DNA from: Chromera velia
Lineage: Eukaryota; Sar; Chromeraceae
Direction of reading: 5' to 3'
DNA: 64,000 nt
NCBI GenBank assembly: GCA_018398765.1
Contig: JAHBMJ010005426.1
Location: 5,001 to 69,000 of the forward strand
How positions within the stretch are numbered: the first letter of the stretch is position 1; each line of letters begins with the position of its first letter. Made by a program: the position numbers and the translations under genes. The notes under the pieces are model-generated. The model saw only the letters and a list, made by a program, of their open reading frames with translations. It searched no databases and was not told the origin of the DNA. Shown one piece after another: positions 11,101 to 23,363 of this stretch.

Positions 11101-14100
11101 TGGTTCACCACTTGATGAGTGATCACAGAAAGTACTGGCATATTGCCGGGCTGTAGCCTTTTCTGGCTGCAAGCTCATGACAGCGAGGGGGCTCTCTGAA
11201 TTTGATTTACATGTACGGCAAGAACTGACGGTGCAGGTCGGCCTCCTTCAGCAGCCACAAGACAGAGCAAAAAGGGGACTGTAGACGCAGTGCAAGATAC
11301 GGAAGGCACAGTCACTCTTCGACAATGCCGGATACCTAGCTCCCATGTCGTCTCATCGAACGGCAACCGCTTTGAACGGCAGGCCTTATCGATGGAGACG
11401 TAGCAGGCCTTTTCCGTTCTCTGTCGCAATGCTTGGAGCCCAAGGCCTCCCTCCTACGAGTTTCTTTGTCTGCCTGTGTAGTCTTCCTATGGAAGGGAGA
11501 TACTTAACGGCAAGCAAGGAACGCGAGACGTGCCACCAAGAGTTCATGAACTTTTCCCCCAACCACCCAACCCCCCAAGTTGTCCCTATTCACCCAGTCC
11601 CCCTCCCAAGGACCTCTTACAAGGTTCGATCGAGCACGGCACCCGGTTGCCAGTCTGCAAGCAGAGCAACCCCCAGGTACACGAGAAAGAAATTTACAAG
11701 TTTAGAAGGCGAGAGAGATTCCCCTGCTCTTCGCGCATCAGCATAAGACGAGAGAGAGCGAAAGTACTGCTTTGGAGAATGAGCAGCGCATTTGAAGGCA
11801 GAGCAAAAATGCATGATCGAAGGATCCAAGACTCACGAAGTCTCTGTGTCTGAAGCAGGCGGAGAAAGAGGGGGGGCGATCAGCAGACAGGCAGAGAGAA
11901 AGATTACCCAGACAAAGCTGGTGTTTTCTTCACACGTCCGTTGACTTTCCAACACGGTCCCACAGAAAGCCGGACTGTAGAAGCAAATTTCCGATCACTG
12001 CACATTTGTCAAATGCGCAGTGCACAACCCATCTGTAGTCCGACCCTCTGGAGCCGAAGCAAATGACCAACTACGACAAGGACTTCTCCCCTGCTGCTTG
12101 CCTGTCATCACCACCAACCTCAAGAAAGAAGCCTTTTTTTCAGAGAGACGCTTATTACACAGAGTGGATTTTCAGGGTGAAGTCTCTTTATCAGTGGGTG
12201 AAGCAACCTGAAGGTCAGGAATCAGGATGAAAGTGAAAAAAGAGTTCCGTCGACAAGCAGATCACCGATTGCCGAACAGAAGCAGATCACTTGAAACCCA
12301 TCGCCTTTACCAGAAGAAAATTAACAACAGTTGATATTCCGTCCAAAATGATGTACTTCTTCCATTTGCCCTCTACCATCCGACGGCTTGAATCCTTTCC
12401 TTCATGCTTTAGTGAAGAATGAATTGAATGACAGTGGACATCGATCTTACAGCAAAAACAACGAGTACCATCAGCAGGAACGTTTTCTTCCTGGGTATAG
12501 ACGGGACGGGGATCTTCCCTTGCTGTTGCATTGCTTGGTAGTGCCAAAAGGAGAAAAAAAAGCATCCTCACGTGAGAGCGGAGAAACCCCCAGTCAAGAC
12601 CACTCTTGAGCCCCCTCGTAAAGAGAAGGCACAAAGGCTTGACAGGGTTTCACACGCGACACGCTAATCTCTTTGTTATTCTTCGGTCCCTTGGACGCAC
12701 AATCTCGTGCGCCGAGGCCTTCTGCTGCTGTCTTTTCTTTCTTTCACCAAGCCAGGAAGTGCACCACCCCGCGCAACCCCGGATTCATTCGATTCCTCAA
12801 ATTCGAATGTTTTTGTGTCCTTCAAATGAAGCGAAAAACGGGGCGAAAGACGGGCGAGAAAGGGAGACAAAAAGCGCATGAGTCGAAAAGACATATAAAA
12901 GAAACAGCCTTGCAGTGGCACACCGTACTGCATTCACAGACACACTCACACAAAAACACACAACTTGCTGGGAAAATGGGGTTGCGCGAGACAGTGGTAG
13001 ACGCGGAGGAAAGGAGGGAGAAGAGGGAGGCGAAGGCGAGGGAAGTGAAGAAGACAAGTCCAACGCTCCACAGACAGGCGACCCAGGTCAACAAAAAGAG
13101 ATGAAGAGAAAAACAGAAACCAGTCCCACCACACTTCCGTCGTCCTTGATGCCTATCAATACCGTCTGGCGCGCCGTCGACAGTACAACAGATGAGCCAT
13201 GGAAGCAGAGAAAGAGAAGAGAAAGGTGGAGGAAGAGGGGGACAGGAGTAGAAAACAGCACGATGACGTGCCAAGGAAGCAAAGAAAAACGCCCATAAAC
13301 ATCCGTAGCAACCCCGTGTCCATAGAGAAGGAAGGTGACCTATTAATGGATCACAGAGACCAGACGGGTAGAAAAAAAAACAGAAAATGCGCGATCTGAT
13401 GCCCTTCTTTCTTTCCCTTTTCTGTGCCTCGTGCCCAAGTTAGTTTGGATTGCATGTCCCTTTCTTGCCAACCGTAAATGCGTTTCGCTGAAGTTGAGCG
13501 ATAACCGCAAAGGGTGACTGCGGGTATCGACAACATTCAAGTGAACGCCCCCCAGTTCGCAAGTGCAGAAACGGTCGTCACAGATGCCCCTTGAACACAG
13601 GCCAGAAAATGTCCTTATTCGAGACGGCAGCGAGAAACAAGAGACAAATGTATTGCTGTCCCTCAAACGTCGCACTTCCTCACTGCCGTTTTCTGTGTCC
13701 TTCGCATGCTCGACTTCCTTCAGAAAAGTAGACTGCGTTTCAATCAAAAATACCCCTCTTCTCCCGTCGTTGCCGTTTCCGGGTTTGTCCCTTCCTCCCC
13801 GACACGGCACTTCAAGGATGCACTCACAATAGGTAAGGGTCTACAGAGTCTACTTATCGTTCGGGGTCTAACTCCTCTTCGCTGGTCTGAGAAAACTTCT
13901 TCACCAAGTTCACAATCACAGAGAAAGCACGCAAAAGGGGGAAGAGAAGAAAAAAGAAAAAAGCGATCTGCCCACCATCCCGCTCCCCCCTCTCCCATAC
14001 ACAAGGACGGATCATCAGTGGCACAGACACGCAGCCTCTCTTCAACACGCGATTCTCTGTCTGTACCATCACGCAAATTGTGATTGGGTGTTTGCTTGTC

Positions 14101-14342
14101 GCCGCATGCATTTCTGCAGGCCAGCCGAATCGACCTGAATTACCATACCTCACCAGGCCCTCTCTACGGCCTGCACATCATCCTCCACTCTTCGAATGCA
14201 TGATGCTCCCACAAGAAGTGCACACAAGGCAATTCCCCTCTACCTCCAACAACCGTTGGATTTCTTGAAATGATGAATGATCCCCGTCCATGCAGAGAGA
14301 AGAAGAAGAGTAAAAGAAATTCCGATTCAACTCCCCATCCCT
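11101..14342. other. Intergenic; no gene supported
   Basis: Composition is near that of genic DNA, and several frames of 100-155 codons occur on both strands, but none shows a domain, a convincing splice chain or a codon pattern that sets it apart. A minus-strand frame near 12287-12634 has a hydrophobic stretch that could mimic a signal peptide; I found no support beyond that. Part of the right end could be 3' untranslated sequence of the gene at 14343-20844. Confidence 0.4.
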
Positions 14343-17300
14343 TCACGGTGAAACATTAATCCTGACGAGTGCGCCCTCAATCTTGAACAAGTGAGGGGCC
14401 GTCTGGATGACTTTCTTGACGCTCCACTTGTTCGACAGGTGAGAGAACGCACCACGCACCTGCACGAGGAGACGAGAGAGACAACAAATGAAGGACACGA
14501 GAGGATTCAACGAGGCTCGAAAAGTGCGACTGAGGACCGAGAGGCACACGCTGAAAAATTGGCGCACCTATCAGGACACAAAGGCTCACTTCCCTCCCAA
14601 CCCAGTTTTGCCGCCTGCTCACCCCCAAACTCCGTGCTCACCTTAGTGTCCTGTCCCAAAGTCGAGATGGACATTTCCTTGGCAGGGACGCTATTGAGGA
14701 CCAACTCGATCGCGTTGAGGGCCTCGTTGAGGGAGTCCTTCGAGTCCTCCCCGTCCTCCACTCCCCCCAGAAGCATGCCCCCCTCCCCCGAAGAGGCAGA
14801 GCTAGCGGCAAGAGACCCCCCCTCAGGAGGTGTGCCGTTGGATCGTTGGAAGAAGCCGGTGGAGGTCCGGTCTTGGGAAGTCGGGGAAGGGCCGAAGGAG
14901 GGAACGAACTCCGACGCGTTGGGATTTAAGGAGGTTGAAGCGGCACCTGCTGCGGCTGCGGGAGGCTTCATCACATTGGGGGGGCCGGGGGGGCGGAAGC
15001 CTGCTGCTGCAGTCAGAGGGGGAGCGGGCTGCGGAGGTGGGGGGGGAACGGCAGGACGGCCGGGAATGGTGGCAGGGGGGCGGGGAGGCGGAGGGGGCTT
15101 GGGAGGGAAAGTGGTCGTGGAGCCGGAGGGAGCAGCTGATGCCATCCCGCCTCCGGTTGAGGAAGTGGAGGAGGAAAGGGAGTTCGGCTCTCTGGCTCTT
15201 GGCGCCCCCATTCTGTATCTGTAGATGCCCTCGGGCTCCTTCGGAGGTTTGCCGGGAATGCGGAGGCGCACTGCCTTGATGTCTGAGTTGACTTCGAACA
15301 CGTCGGCAAACTTGACAAGCAAAGCAGAGACCTTTTTGGCGTGAGGATGGGGAATGTTGGCGAGGATTTCCCTCACATCCCTCTGCTGTGTCATCAGTTC
15401 CGCGACGCGGGCAACGGGGACGGCAGTGGTGCCTGGGGGTGCAGTGATGAGCATCTGTCTGATTTGGCATTCGAGTCGGAATCTGCAGAGACAGAGAGAC
15501 AGGAAGATGCAGTACATGTTTTTTCCTTTCAGCATACATACATATGTACAGACACACAGAACGAACGAGCGAAACAGATGGCAGATCAAACCAGAAACAC
15601 CGTAAAGACATGCTCAAGAAAGCACCAACGGAAGACTGAGAGACCCTGAAAGCCAGCCCGTGACGTAGATCGACTGACTTGATGTAGTCGTAGACTTTTT
15701 CGAGGTGTTCCTCCCTGGTGGGGTCCACAAGGACGACGTGGTGGTCTGGGTGCAGGCTTTCGAAGTTCGGGGGAGGGGCAATGTGGAACCGCCCGGGCCC
15801 AGAGGGGCGCTCGGGGGAAGGGGAAGGACGTGAAATTCCGGAAGACGAGCTGCTGGAGGACTGCCCTGCGCCTCTGGGGACAGAGGCAGACGGGGCACCC
15901 CTCTCGGAGGAAGCGGAGCTTGAGAGAAGACCTTTACCCGTGGAAGGTTTACCACTGTCTGAGACAGCAGAGCTTCCCTGCAAGAGCTTGTTTCCTGGAG
16001 GGGGGGTCGGCAGGAGATGACCGCCTGGCTGAGAAGACAGAGCGGTGGTCTCGGAATCTTCGCAGTCGAGAGCGAAAAACTCTCTGGGGAAGAGGGCCAG
16101 ACCCTGTGAAAGAGAGAGATTCTCCAACTGGGACATGGTCCACCCCCCGAACATCTTCGAAGTCTTCCTGTTCTCCCTCATCTTCAGACGGTGGAGTTCC
16201 TCCCTCAAACGAACGTAGAATAGAAGCTTGACCTGCAATTAAAAGTCACAGAGCAGAGGAACGTGTCTGAGACGATTTTTACTACTTGCTGGAATCAGTA
16301 TATGCGAAGCGCACCCAGAAAGCGTCTGAAGGACAGCAACATGAGGAAAGCAAAGGGCAGAAATGAAGCGCGAACCCACTGAAAGACGGCAGCATAGTCC
16401 AAACTTACCGGCAGTTGTTCCAGAAGTTCAGCCTGTGTCAGCCAGGAGTGGGGGACGGCTTCGCGTTGTTTGAGGACTCTCACGGCCTCCAGGCACTGAC
16501 GGACCTGCGGTCAGAAGCGCAAGAGAGCAGTGAAATTAAGACGCAACGACACTTCGTTCTGTGCCCTTCTTGGGCATCCCTGATCATCCTTTGACTCAAC
16601 GCTTGTGCCCACTTCACTTATGCCACTCTTCTGTAGGTCTCCCCTCACCCACCCCCTCACCCACTTACCCCCAAAACATATGCGTGCCCCAAAACTGTAC
16701 GGGAAGAATGAAGGGGGACCCCAAAAAGATTTCGAAATAAACCAACAAAGCAGACCGAGAAGAGAAGCTCAAGGACGAGAGAAGACCAAGGCACTCACCT
16801 CCTTTCGAAGTCTCTCAAGATGCTGCTGGACACTCACGGGAAGGTCGTCGAAAGGGAAAACCTGAAGGGGGAAGACGGGAAACAAAAGTGGGGGGGGTCA
16901 GCACATGGACAAGAGTGCTGTCTCTTCCAGCCTGTGGACAATTGACGGCGCAAGGAGAGTTTCAAAAAAAGGACAAAAAGCCGGAACAAAAACACATCTA
17001 CTTCGTCTCATCTGGCTCGTGTTCGGATCCCTCCCTTCATTCTCTCCAGAAAAGACCGCAGATACAAGGCAAAAAAGAAACACACAGACCTGTTGCTGGA
17101 GGCAGTAAATCACTCTAGTCTTCTTCAACTGCTCGTCGTTTGCGTCCTGTTTGAGGATCCAGCGGATCTGCACACACAGGCACAACACAGACACGACGTT
17201 CACTTTCAAGCTGCAGCCGCCAGCAGATCTAAGAGAGGCAAAACAGAAAAGTGCGCCGAGGAGGACGAGGCCGTGAATTGAAAGCCACTCAGCCAAGCTG

Positions 17301-20300
17301 GAAGTGCACGAGAGACACTCAAGCTGTGAACAGCGACGCTCTTCCTTCTCTTCTCTTTGCCTCCTGTGCAGGCTTTGCTGACCTTGTTCTCTTCGCAGGG
17401 AAGCGGGTAGGCGCCCTCCTTCATTGGCCTCATGATTTGGCGATTCCGGTCGGCGTCGTTCACAGGTGTGCCAGCTGTGTCGCTGTCTCCTGTGTCAGAC
17501 GTCGCGTCATCCACGTCCCCCCCCGGGGCTTTCGGCTCCCTCTGCATGAGACTCAATCCACCTCCAAGAGCCCCGTCGGTCCCCTGTCTCGCCCCCCTTC
17601 CGAGGTTCTCGAAGGAAACCCCGCTGAGAATCGCGTGGAGGTTTGCCGTGTGCCCAGTCCCAGTTTCAAGAGAGGCAGAACCACTCAAATTGCTCTTCCC
17701 CTCTACGTCAACGAAATCCTCCCCACGGAGAGACAGACCACCGATGCCCCCCTCTGAGTCTCCCCAGAGACCGCCACCGGAGGAAAGCCCCCCCCAGAGC
17801 CCTCGAGTTACGTCAGAACCTGCACAGACGCACGTTTCGATACATTTGGTTTGTCTCTTCCTCCTCTCTACATTTATCTTATGATAGCGAGACGGGTGCT
17901 TCTGTGTTGTCAGAAATGGAAACGCTGAGATCAAATAGACCCCCACCCACCGACACGTCACTCTACGAGACAATCTACGAGACAATCTACGAGACAACCT
18001 TCAAGCGAATGCCTGCAGATTCCCCTCTGAAGAACAAAAAAAGAATCCAACGACCAGACTGACCAGTCACATCATCATCCGCGGGCAGTTGCCACAAACT
18101 GCCTCCACCCCCTGCTGCATCTGCGTTTGGCGCCCCCAACCCCCCTGTCGCAGGTTCAAGAGACCCGTCCTCCTCCAATCCCCCCAAGCACTCGCCGTCA
18201 TCCATTCCGGGAGGAGGCATGAAACGGCCAGACTCGAAGGAACCGTCCTCCATATCGGCCTTCGCCTTTGAAGGACCAACGTCCTCAAACCCCGGAGGGG
18301 GTCCGTCAAATCCCGGAGGGGGTCCGTCATCTAGAGCCGTCAGTAGTGCCCCCTTCTTTTCGGGGGGACCCCAACCATCACCACCTCCAGAATCTCGCCA
18401 TATGCCCCCCTGGTCAACAGGGAAGGGAGACGTCTTCACAATAGGGGAGCCGCTAGGAGACTGGGCAGGCTGTCGGTCAGAGGAGTTTCTGCCCCACACA
18501 TTAATCTCCTCCAACGTTGCCCCCCTCGCTTGGTCGTCTGCTGAGTTCCCTCCCCCACCACCTTTGAGAATGCCAAGAAGAGGATTTAATGGCTTTGAGG
18601 TCTCTGTTAGCGCGTTGGACATCGATTTTAACGACGCCCCCCTTTCTTCTGGCTTCTCTGGAGTGGCTAACAAGGGTGTCTGTTTTGATTCCAGTGTTGA
18701 AAAGCTCCCGCCCTGCTCTTTGCCAAGGGCTGATGAGGACGAGGAGGATGACGCTTCCTGACTCTTCTCCTTCAGGGGCCGCCCCCAGCCTCCCTCATTC
18801 TTCTGGTTGTCTGGTGGTTTCGACGACGTAGCGGTGGAAGCCGTCTCTTTGTGACTGTCTGCACCCTTCGACTTTGAAGTCTGTCGGACCCTCTCGATTT
18901 GCACACGCCTCTCTTCTGCAAAATAAGAAGAAGCAGAAGGAGAAGCAGAAGGGGGAGGAGAGAGAAAATGGAAAGGACCTCGAAGGCTTTAGAGAGACGC
19001 TCGTCGGAGGAAAGGGCGGCGCAAGAGCTCGGAAGAAAAATTGGTGGAACCACGGGGAAACGTCCGCACGCACGCAGTACACTGTATTTTACAGAGACGG
19101 AGAAGGTGAAGGAGATGGAGACATCAAGAGACGTTGAAGGAACTACAAGGCAACGGATGAAAGCGAGCCGCGAAGAAACAAGAGGCAAGTCACCGAAAGG
19201 CCGACAGTCACTGGCTTTCGACAGGACTTAGGAGAAGCTTCACTGACCGAAGACTGTCTTCTTCAACCACTCAAAGGGAGAATCTTTGGGTAAGTTCTTC
19301 TTCTCCTTTGCGAGGTCAGAGGCCCACTGGATCATCGGAGGGTCAACGTTCTTCACAAGCGTCGCCTTCAACTGCAAAGAAAATCAACGAAGAATTCCTG
19401 CGTGCACAATCGAGAATGACAAACAACTTTCGTTCAAAAGAAAAGTGCAAGTCGGCAGACAGCACAGAGAGAGAGGGATGGGGGCAGGGAGAAAGCGACA
19501 GAGACTGACCAGTCCACACGCCCCCATCACCCACAGTACCACTTGACAAAACAGACGGGCCTCCACGTTCCTCTCCGCGTTCTTCAAGTTCTGTGGCGTG
19601 ATGGAAGTCATCCTCTTTTTCTTCTCATCTACCAACTGCATTAGAACAGGAGTAGGATGAATCCTCAAAAGAAACCAAAAAAGGGCGTGCAGCGACTTCA
19701 TGACAGAACAAACGCAGAATGAAAAAGAAGGGACGTGCAGCCACACAAGCAGAAGGCCTCTGTCTCAGACAGGACAGAGACCAGCCACTGCAGGTAAGGA
19801 GACGTGCAGCGCCCCATGGGGATTTGCAACAGGAGGCAAGGCTGCAGAATGAGGAAAAGACCGAGAGGCGGTTGCATTGCACGACATGACTCTCCCAAGA
19901 CAAACTCAAATCAAGCGTGAACCAGAAAAATTAACCGACGGTGCCACAAGGCGATAAACCCCTGAGCACCTTCCTTCACTTTCCAACAGACCTCTGCCTT
20001 GATCCTGTCCCACTCAGTCCCATAATAAGACCGCACATCCTCCCGAAGCAGATACCCGTAGTTACCGTCAGCAGTCGGAATCGCAACGAAATCGATAGGG
20101 GTGTGATCCCCACCGATGACTTTCCCAAAGAATTCCCACCCACATGTTTCCTTCCACTGCGGTAAGTCGGGTTTCAGCTGCAGACAGCATAGGTGTTAAA
20201 ACGTTGACGCGACAGTATCAGAGAACCACCTGTATCAGATTTCGCAAAAGCCTTAGTTGACGACCTGTAATTCACCGCTGCACAAAAGGCTCTTGCCTCA

Positions 20301-20844
20301 CCATCTCTCCTCTCCAACTCCCATCTGTCCTCTCCAACTCCCCTCAATCCCCTTCGTAACTTCACTGGGCCTTTTGAGGGAAAGATGTACAGGACTCCTT
20401 CCTTGTTTCTGCCCTTCACAGTTCCTCTACCGCTTCCAGAACACGAACCGCTCCCAGAACCAGAACCGTCTCACTTTTTTCGGATCTTCTTATTCTGGGG
20501 CTAGGGAAGAAAACCCTTGCGACACCACAAAAGGGGCACGGACGGTATGCACAAAAGTGAATCGATCACGCATGACCGGTCCTGATCAGCGAAGAACAGA
20601 CCACAAGAATAAATCTTACCTGCGAAATGAATGTACTGAAGACTTCTACTGCTTTGTCAAGCTTGATCTGAGACCTCGCTTCCTTCTTGAAGAACACAAG
20701 CCTCCCCTGCTCTGAGAGGAAGATTGGATCTGTGCATCTGTGCTCATCCTCCAGGAGGAACCTCAACTTTCGAGGAGCCCCTTCAGCCCCCAGCCAGAGC
20801 TTCCCCCTTGGCGCATCGAACAGTTGTGCGGTCACCGCAGACAT
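14343..20844 (-). CDS. Proline-rich multi-domain protein of unknown function, 13 exons
   Basis: Exons (minus order): 20844-20620, 20177-19980, 19841-19782, 19635-19510, 19371-19248, 18915-18064, 17819-17383, 17167-17090, 16861-16799, 16504-16409, 16232-15679, 15482-14642, 14459-14343. All junctions are GT-AG and the phases sum to 1257 codons (1256 aa plus stop). The N-terminal 240 residues look globular. The middle is disordered and Gly/Pro-rich with PPPGFDGPPPGF and FMPPPGM, the PPG-hydrophobic motif bound by GYF domains. A helical stretch follows (exons 8-11), then a poly-Pro segment. Two sections near the C-terminus (HAKKVSALLVKFADVFEV..., VKKVIQTAPHLFKI...V.I) share the closing pattern of small winged-helix domains such as OST-HTH/LOTUS. 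An RNA-linked role is a guess; I do not recognise the family. Confidence 0.75.
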
Positions 20845-21494
20845 CCTCGATCAAGCTGCCAGTATGCGATGGTGGTCCGATTCATAAGGCTTGCAACGAG
20901 GCTCATGCAGGATACTGCACCCTACACCGACCAGAAAACCGATCTCCGACGAAAAGGCTCTACCATTCTTCGTGGCAACTAAAGCTGGTTGATTAATTTT
21001 GCGACCGTGTTTCGGTTAATTGGGGCAATGATCGATGCATGCAGGTGAAAACATGCAGAGCCACGCCGAGCTTCTTATTTATATATGATGAGGGCTTTTA
21101 TACCGCGGGGAGTTGGGTTTGGGGGGACGGAGGCCATGGCAGATCCATGGCAGCCATGCATGCTCGCGTCCTTAATTCACCCCCCGCGGGGGCGCCCCCC
21201 CCCGCAGTAAAAGCCCTCCATATGTAATCCGCTGCATGGCCGAGCCATAGACAACAACATTCCTTATGCCGAGCCATGCAGCGCAACTCTCGTCATGCAA
21301 CTCCGAGTTTCTACGTGGTCCAAGGTCGAGTTCAACTCAATTTCATGTGGTGGATTTGTAAAGCAGTTTTCTCCAGAGATCGGAAGCTCGGCGCTTTGCT
21401 TGCGCGCAGTTCTGAGACTGTGGAGACACTCCGAGACAGCTGACACGAAGAGACGGGAGTTCTTGTTGTTTTTTCCTACAGGAAGCTTTCCAAG
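20845..21494. promoter_or_regulatory. Divergent promoter A with TGCATGC motifs
   Basis: A 650-bp spacer between two oppositely oriented start codons. It contains TGCATGCA at 21036-21043, TGCATGC at 21157-21163, further CATGCA words near 21052, 21272 and 21294, and a GC-rich inverted repeat (21090-21218). The same motif fills the other two divergent spacers. In Apicomplexa TGCATG/TGCATGCA is recognised by ApiAP2 transcription factors. Confidence 0.65.
21083..21224. repeat. Inverted repeat / small hairpin element in promoter A
   Basis: The arms GAGGGCTTTTA (21090-21100) and TAAAAGCCCTC (21208-21218) pair perfectly, with partial extension through GCGGGG (21105-21110) and CCCCGC (21200-21205). 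The 140-bp unit has MITE-like proportions, but no target duplication was identified. Confidence 0.55.
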
Positions 21495-22785
21495 ATGATC
21501 CCTGGGTTTATCGGTTTGGGTCAGCAACCAGATTCTCTTCGTCATCATGTCTTCTTTACCTGTGGGAGGTTACTGGGGATTGTGTCCTCTCTTACTTTGG
21601 TCAAAAATACGTGGAGACGGCAATAGTGGTACCATGTCTATTGATTCATTGTTTCTTGTGTGCAGGTCAAATGGGAGGTCCCCTGGCGGGACGAATCGCT
21701 CAGAAGTTCCGTCTGCTCGTGTGGGACAGGTGTGTGGAAAATGAAGAGAGAAGAAGCCTGCACAGTGCAGAAGTAGTCGCAGAATTATACACGTCCTTAG
21801 AAATTTATTGCCGTCTCCTCTGCCTGCCAGTCTGCCTTTCTGTCTCTTCCCAGTCCTTTGGTGTCTTATTTCCATTCGATTTCGGTATCTTCCCTTCGAA
21901 TATCTTTATCCGTTTGCTGTCTCTTTGAAAGTCCTGCTGCATTCTGAATCCCCACCGAAAATTTCTCTCCCCGTAAACTGGCGTCTCTCTATATCAGTTC
22001 TCCTCTTCACGCATCTCGAAATGCGTAGATGAAGATTGACATGATGAATCTCTTCTCATCCCCTGTGCCTCGTTGAAGAACATCGTTCTACCCTCCCTTG
22101 CAAAATCTCTTCCCCCCTCTGTTCTCTTTTCTCGAGCCCCAAGGTGTGTATTCATGTGTGCACACATTCGTGCGATCTCGCTCCCAAACTGCTCCCTCGA
22201 TTTCTGCAGAACTCCCAGCGTGATGGAGGGGCACACGAATGCCCACGGGAGCGTTGCCGCCCCCTCCCTTGAGGCCCTCTGCTCCCAGGCAGACGCGATC
22301 TTCCTCTCCCTCCCGACAAGCGCAGTCGTGGAAGCTGTTGTCAACGAGATGGTCCCCAACCTCAGGTTGGTCAGTCAGTCAGTGGCAGGCGGGAGGGAGA
22401 GGTAAAAGGGAAAGGGAGACACCATACTCAATGTTCAACGAAAAACACAGCCTTTCTGTTTTTGTTTCGTGATCTACCCTGACTTTCATGCAATGTAAGT
22501 ACCGGCTGCAGCATGAAGGTACCCGAGGCATCCCCAAACAGACGAATGGGGAGTAAGCTATGCCAGTCATTACTGTGACTCCATGTTTGCTGGCTCTGCA
22601 GGGCAGGAACTGTGATTGTGGACTGCACCTCAGGAGAGCCTGAGGCCGCCCAGAGAATTGCGAGTGTCCTGAAGGGCCCCGGCTGTGCGTACGTGGATCT
22701 TCCTGTGTCGGGGGGGCCCAGGGGGGCGGCCGCAGGGACAGTCGCAGCGATGGCTGGTGGGTCGGTCGGTTTCTCTCTCTCTCTT

Positions 22786-22835
<50 letters not shown>

Positions 22836-23322
22836 CCTCTGTCTCTCTCTCTTTCTGGTTATTCGGATTTATCGACTGAATGAGGTTCCGAAGAAGCATC
22901 TGTGTGAGTGTGGGTCTGAGTCCATGTTTTTGTTTTCTTCTTTTTTGTGAGAGGGAAATGCGGTGAGGACCTTTCGGGTTTGCCCCTCTATCTATTCGTG
23001 CGTGTGCAGGAGGACCTGAGGAAGCTCTGGGGAAAGTGAGACCCTTTGTGGACTGCTTTGCAAAGAAGGTCTGTTGTTGGGAGAGTCTATCATGTAGATG
23101 ACCTCGTTTTCCGCATATGGTGTCAGGTGGTCTAAAAGAGAGTGGTGGTGAAACCGGACTAATGCATAAAGACAAAGAGAAAAAAGTGAAAGGGGTTTTG
23201 AGCCGATCAAACTTTTTACATGGAGACCACGTTTCGCCGCAGTTGTTTCACTGCACGTGTTTTGTGGAGGCATCACGGTGGTCTCTTTCTCTCTTTCTCT
23301 CTATCTCTCTTCCTGTATGTGC

Positions 23323-23363
<41 letters not shown>

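Noticed and set aside
12287-12634. Minus-strand 115-codon frame with a signal-peptide-like start
   Set aside because: The hydrophobic run is not at the start codon, and no homologous pattern or splice support was found.
17251-18062. Plus-strand frames of 140-170 codons over the minus gene
   Set aside because: They overlap exons whose minus-strand phases close across 13 exons; no recognisable protein on the plus strand.
20475-20500. A possible 26-nt micro-exon between exons 1 and 2 of the unknown minus gene
   Set aside because: Including it breaks the phase and creates a stop; joining 20620 directly to 20177 keeps the frame.
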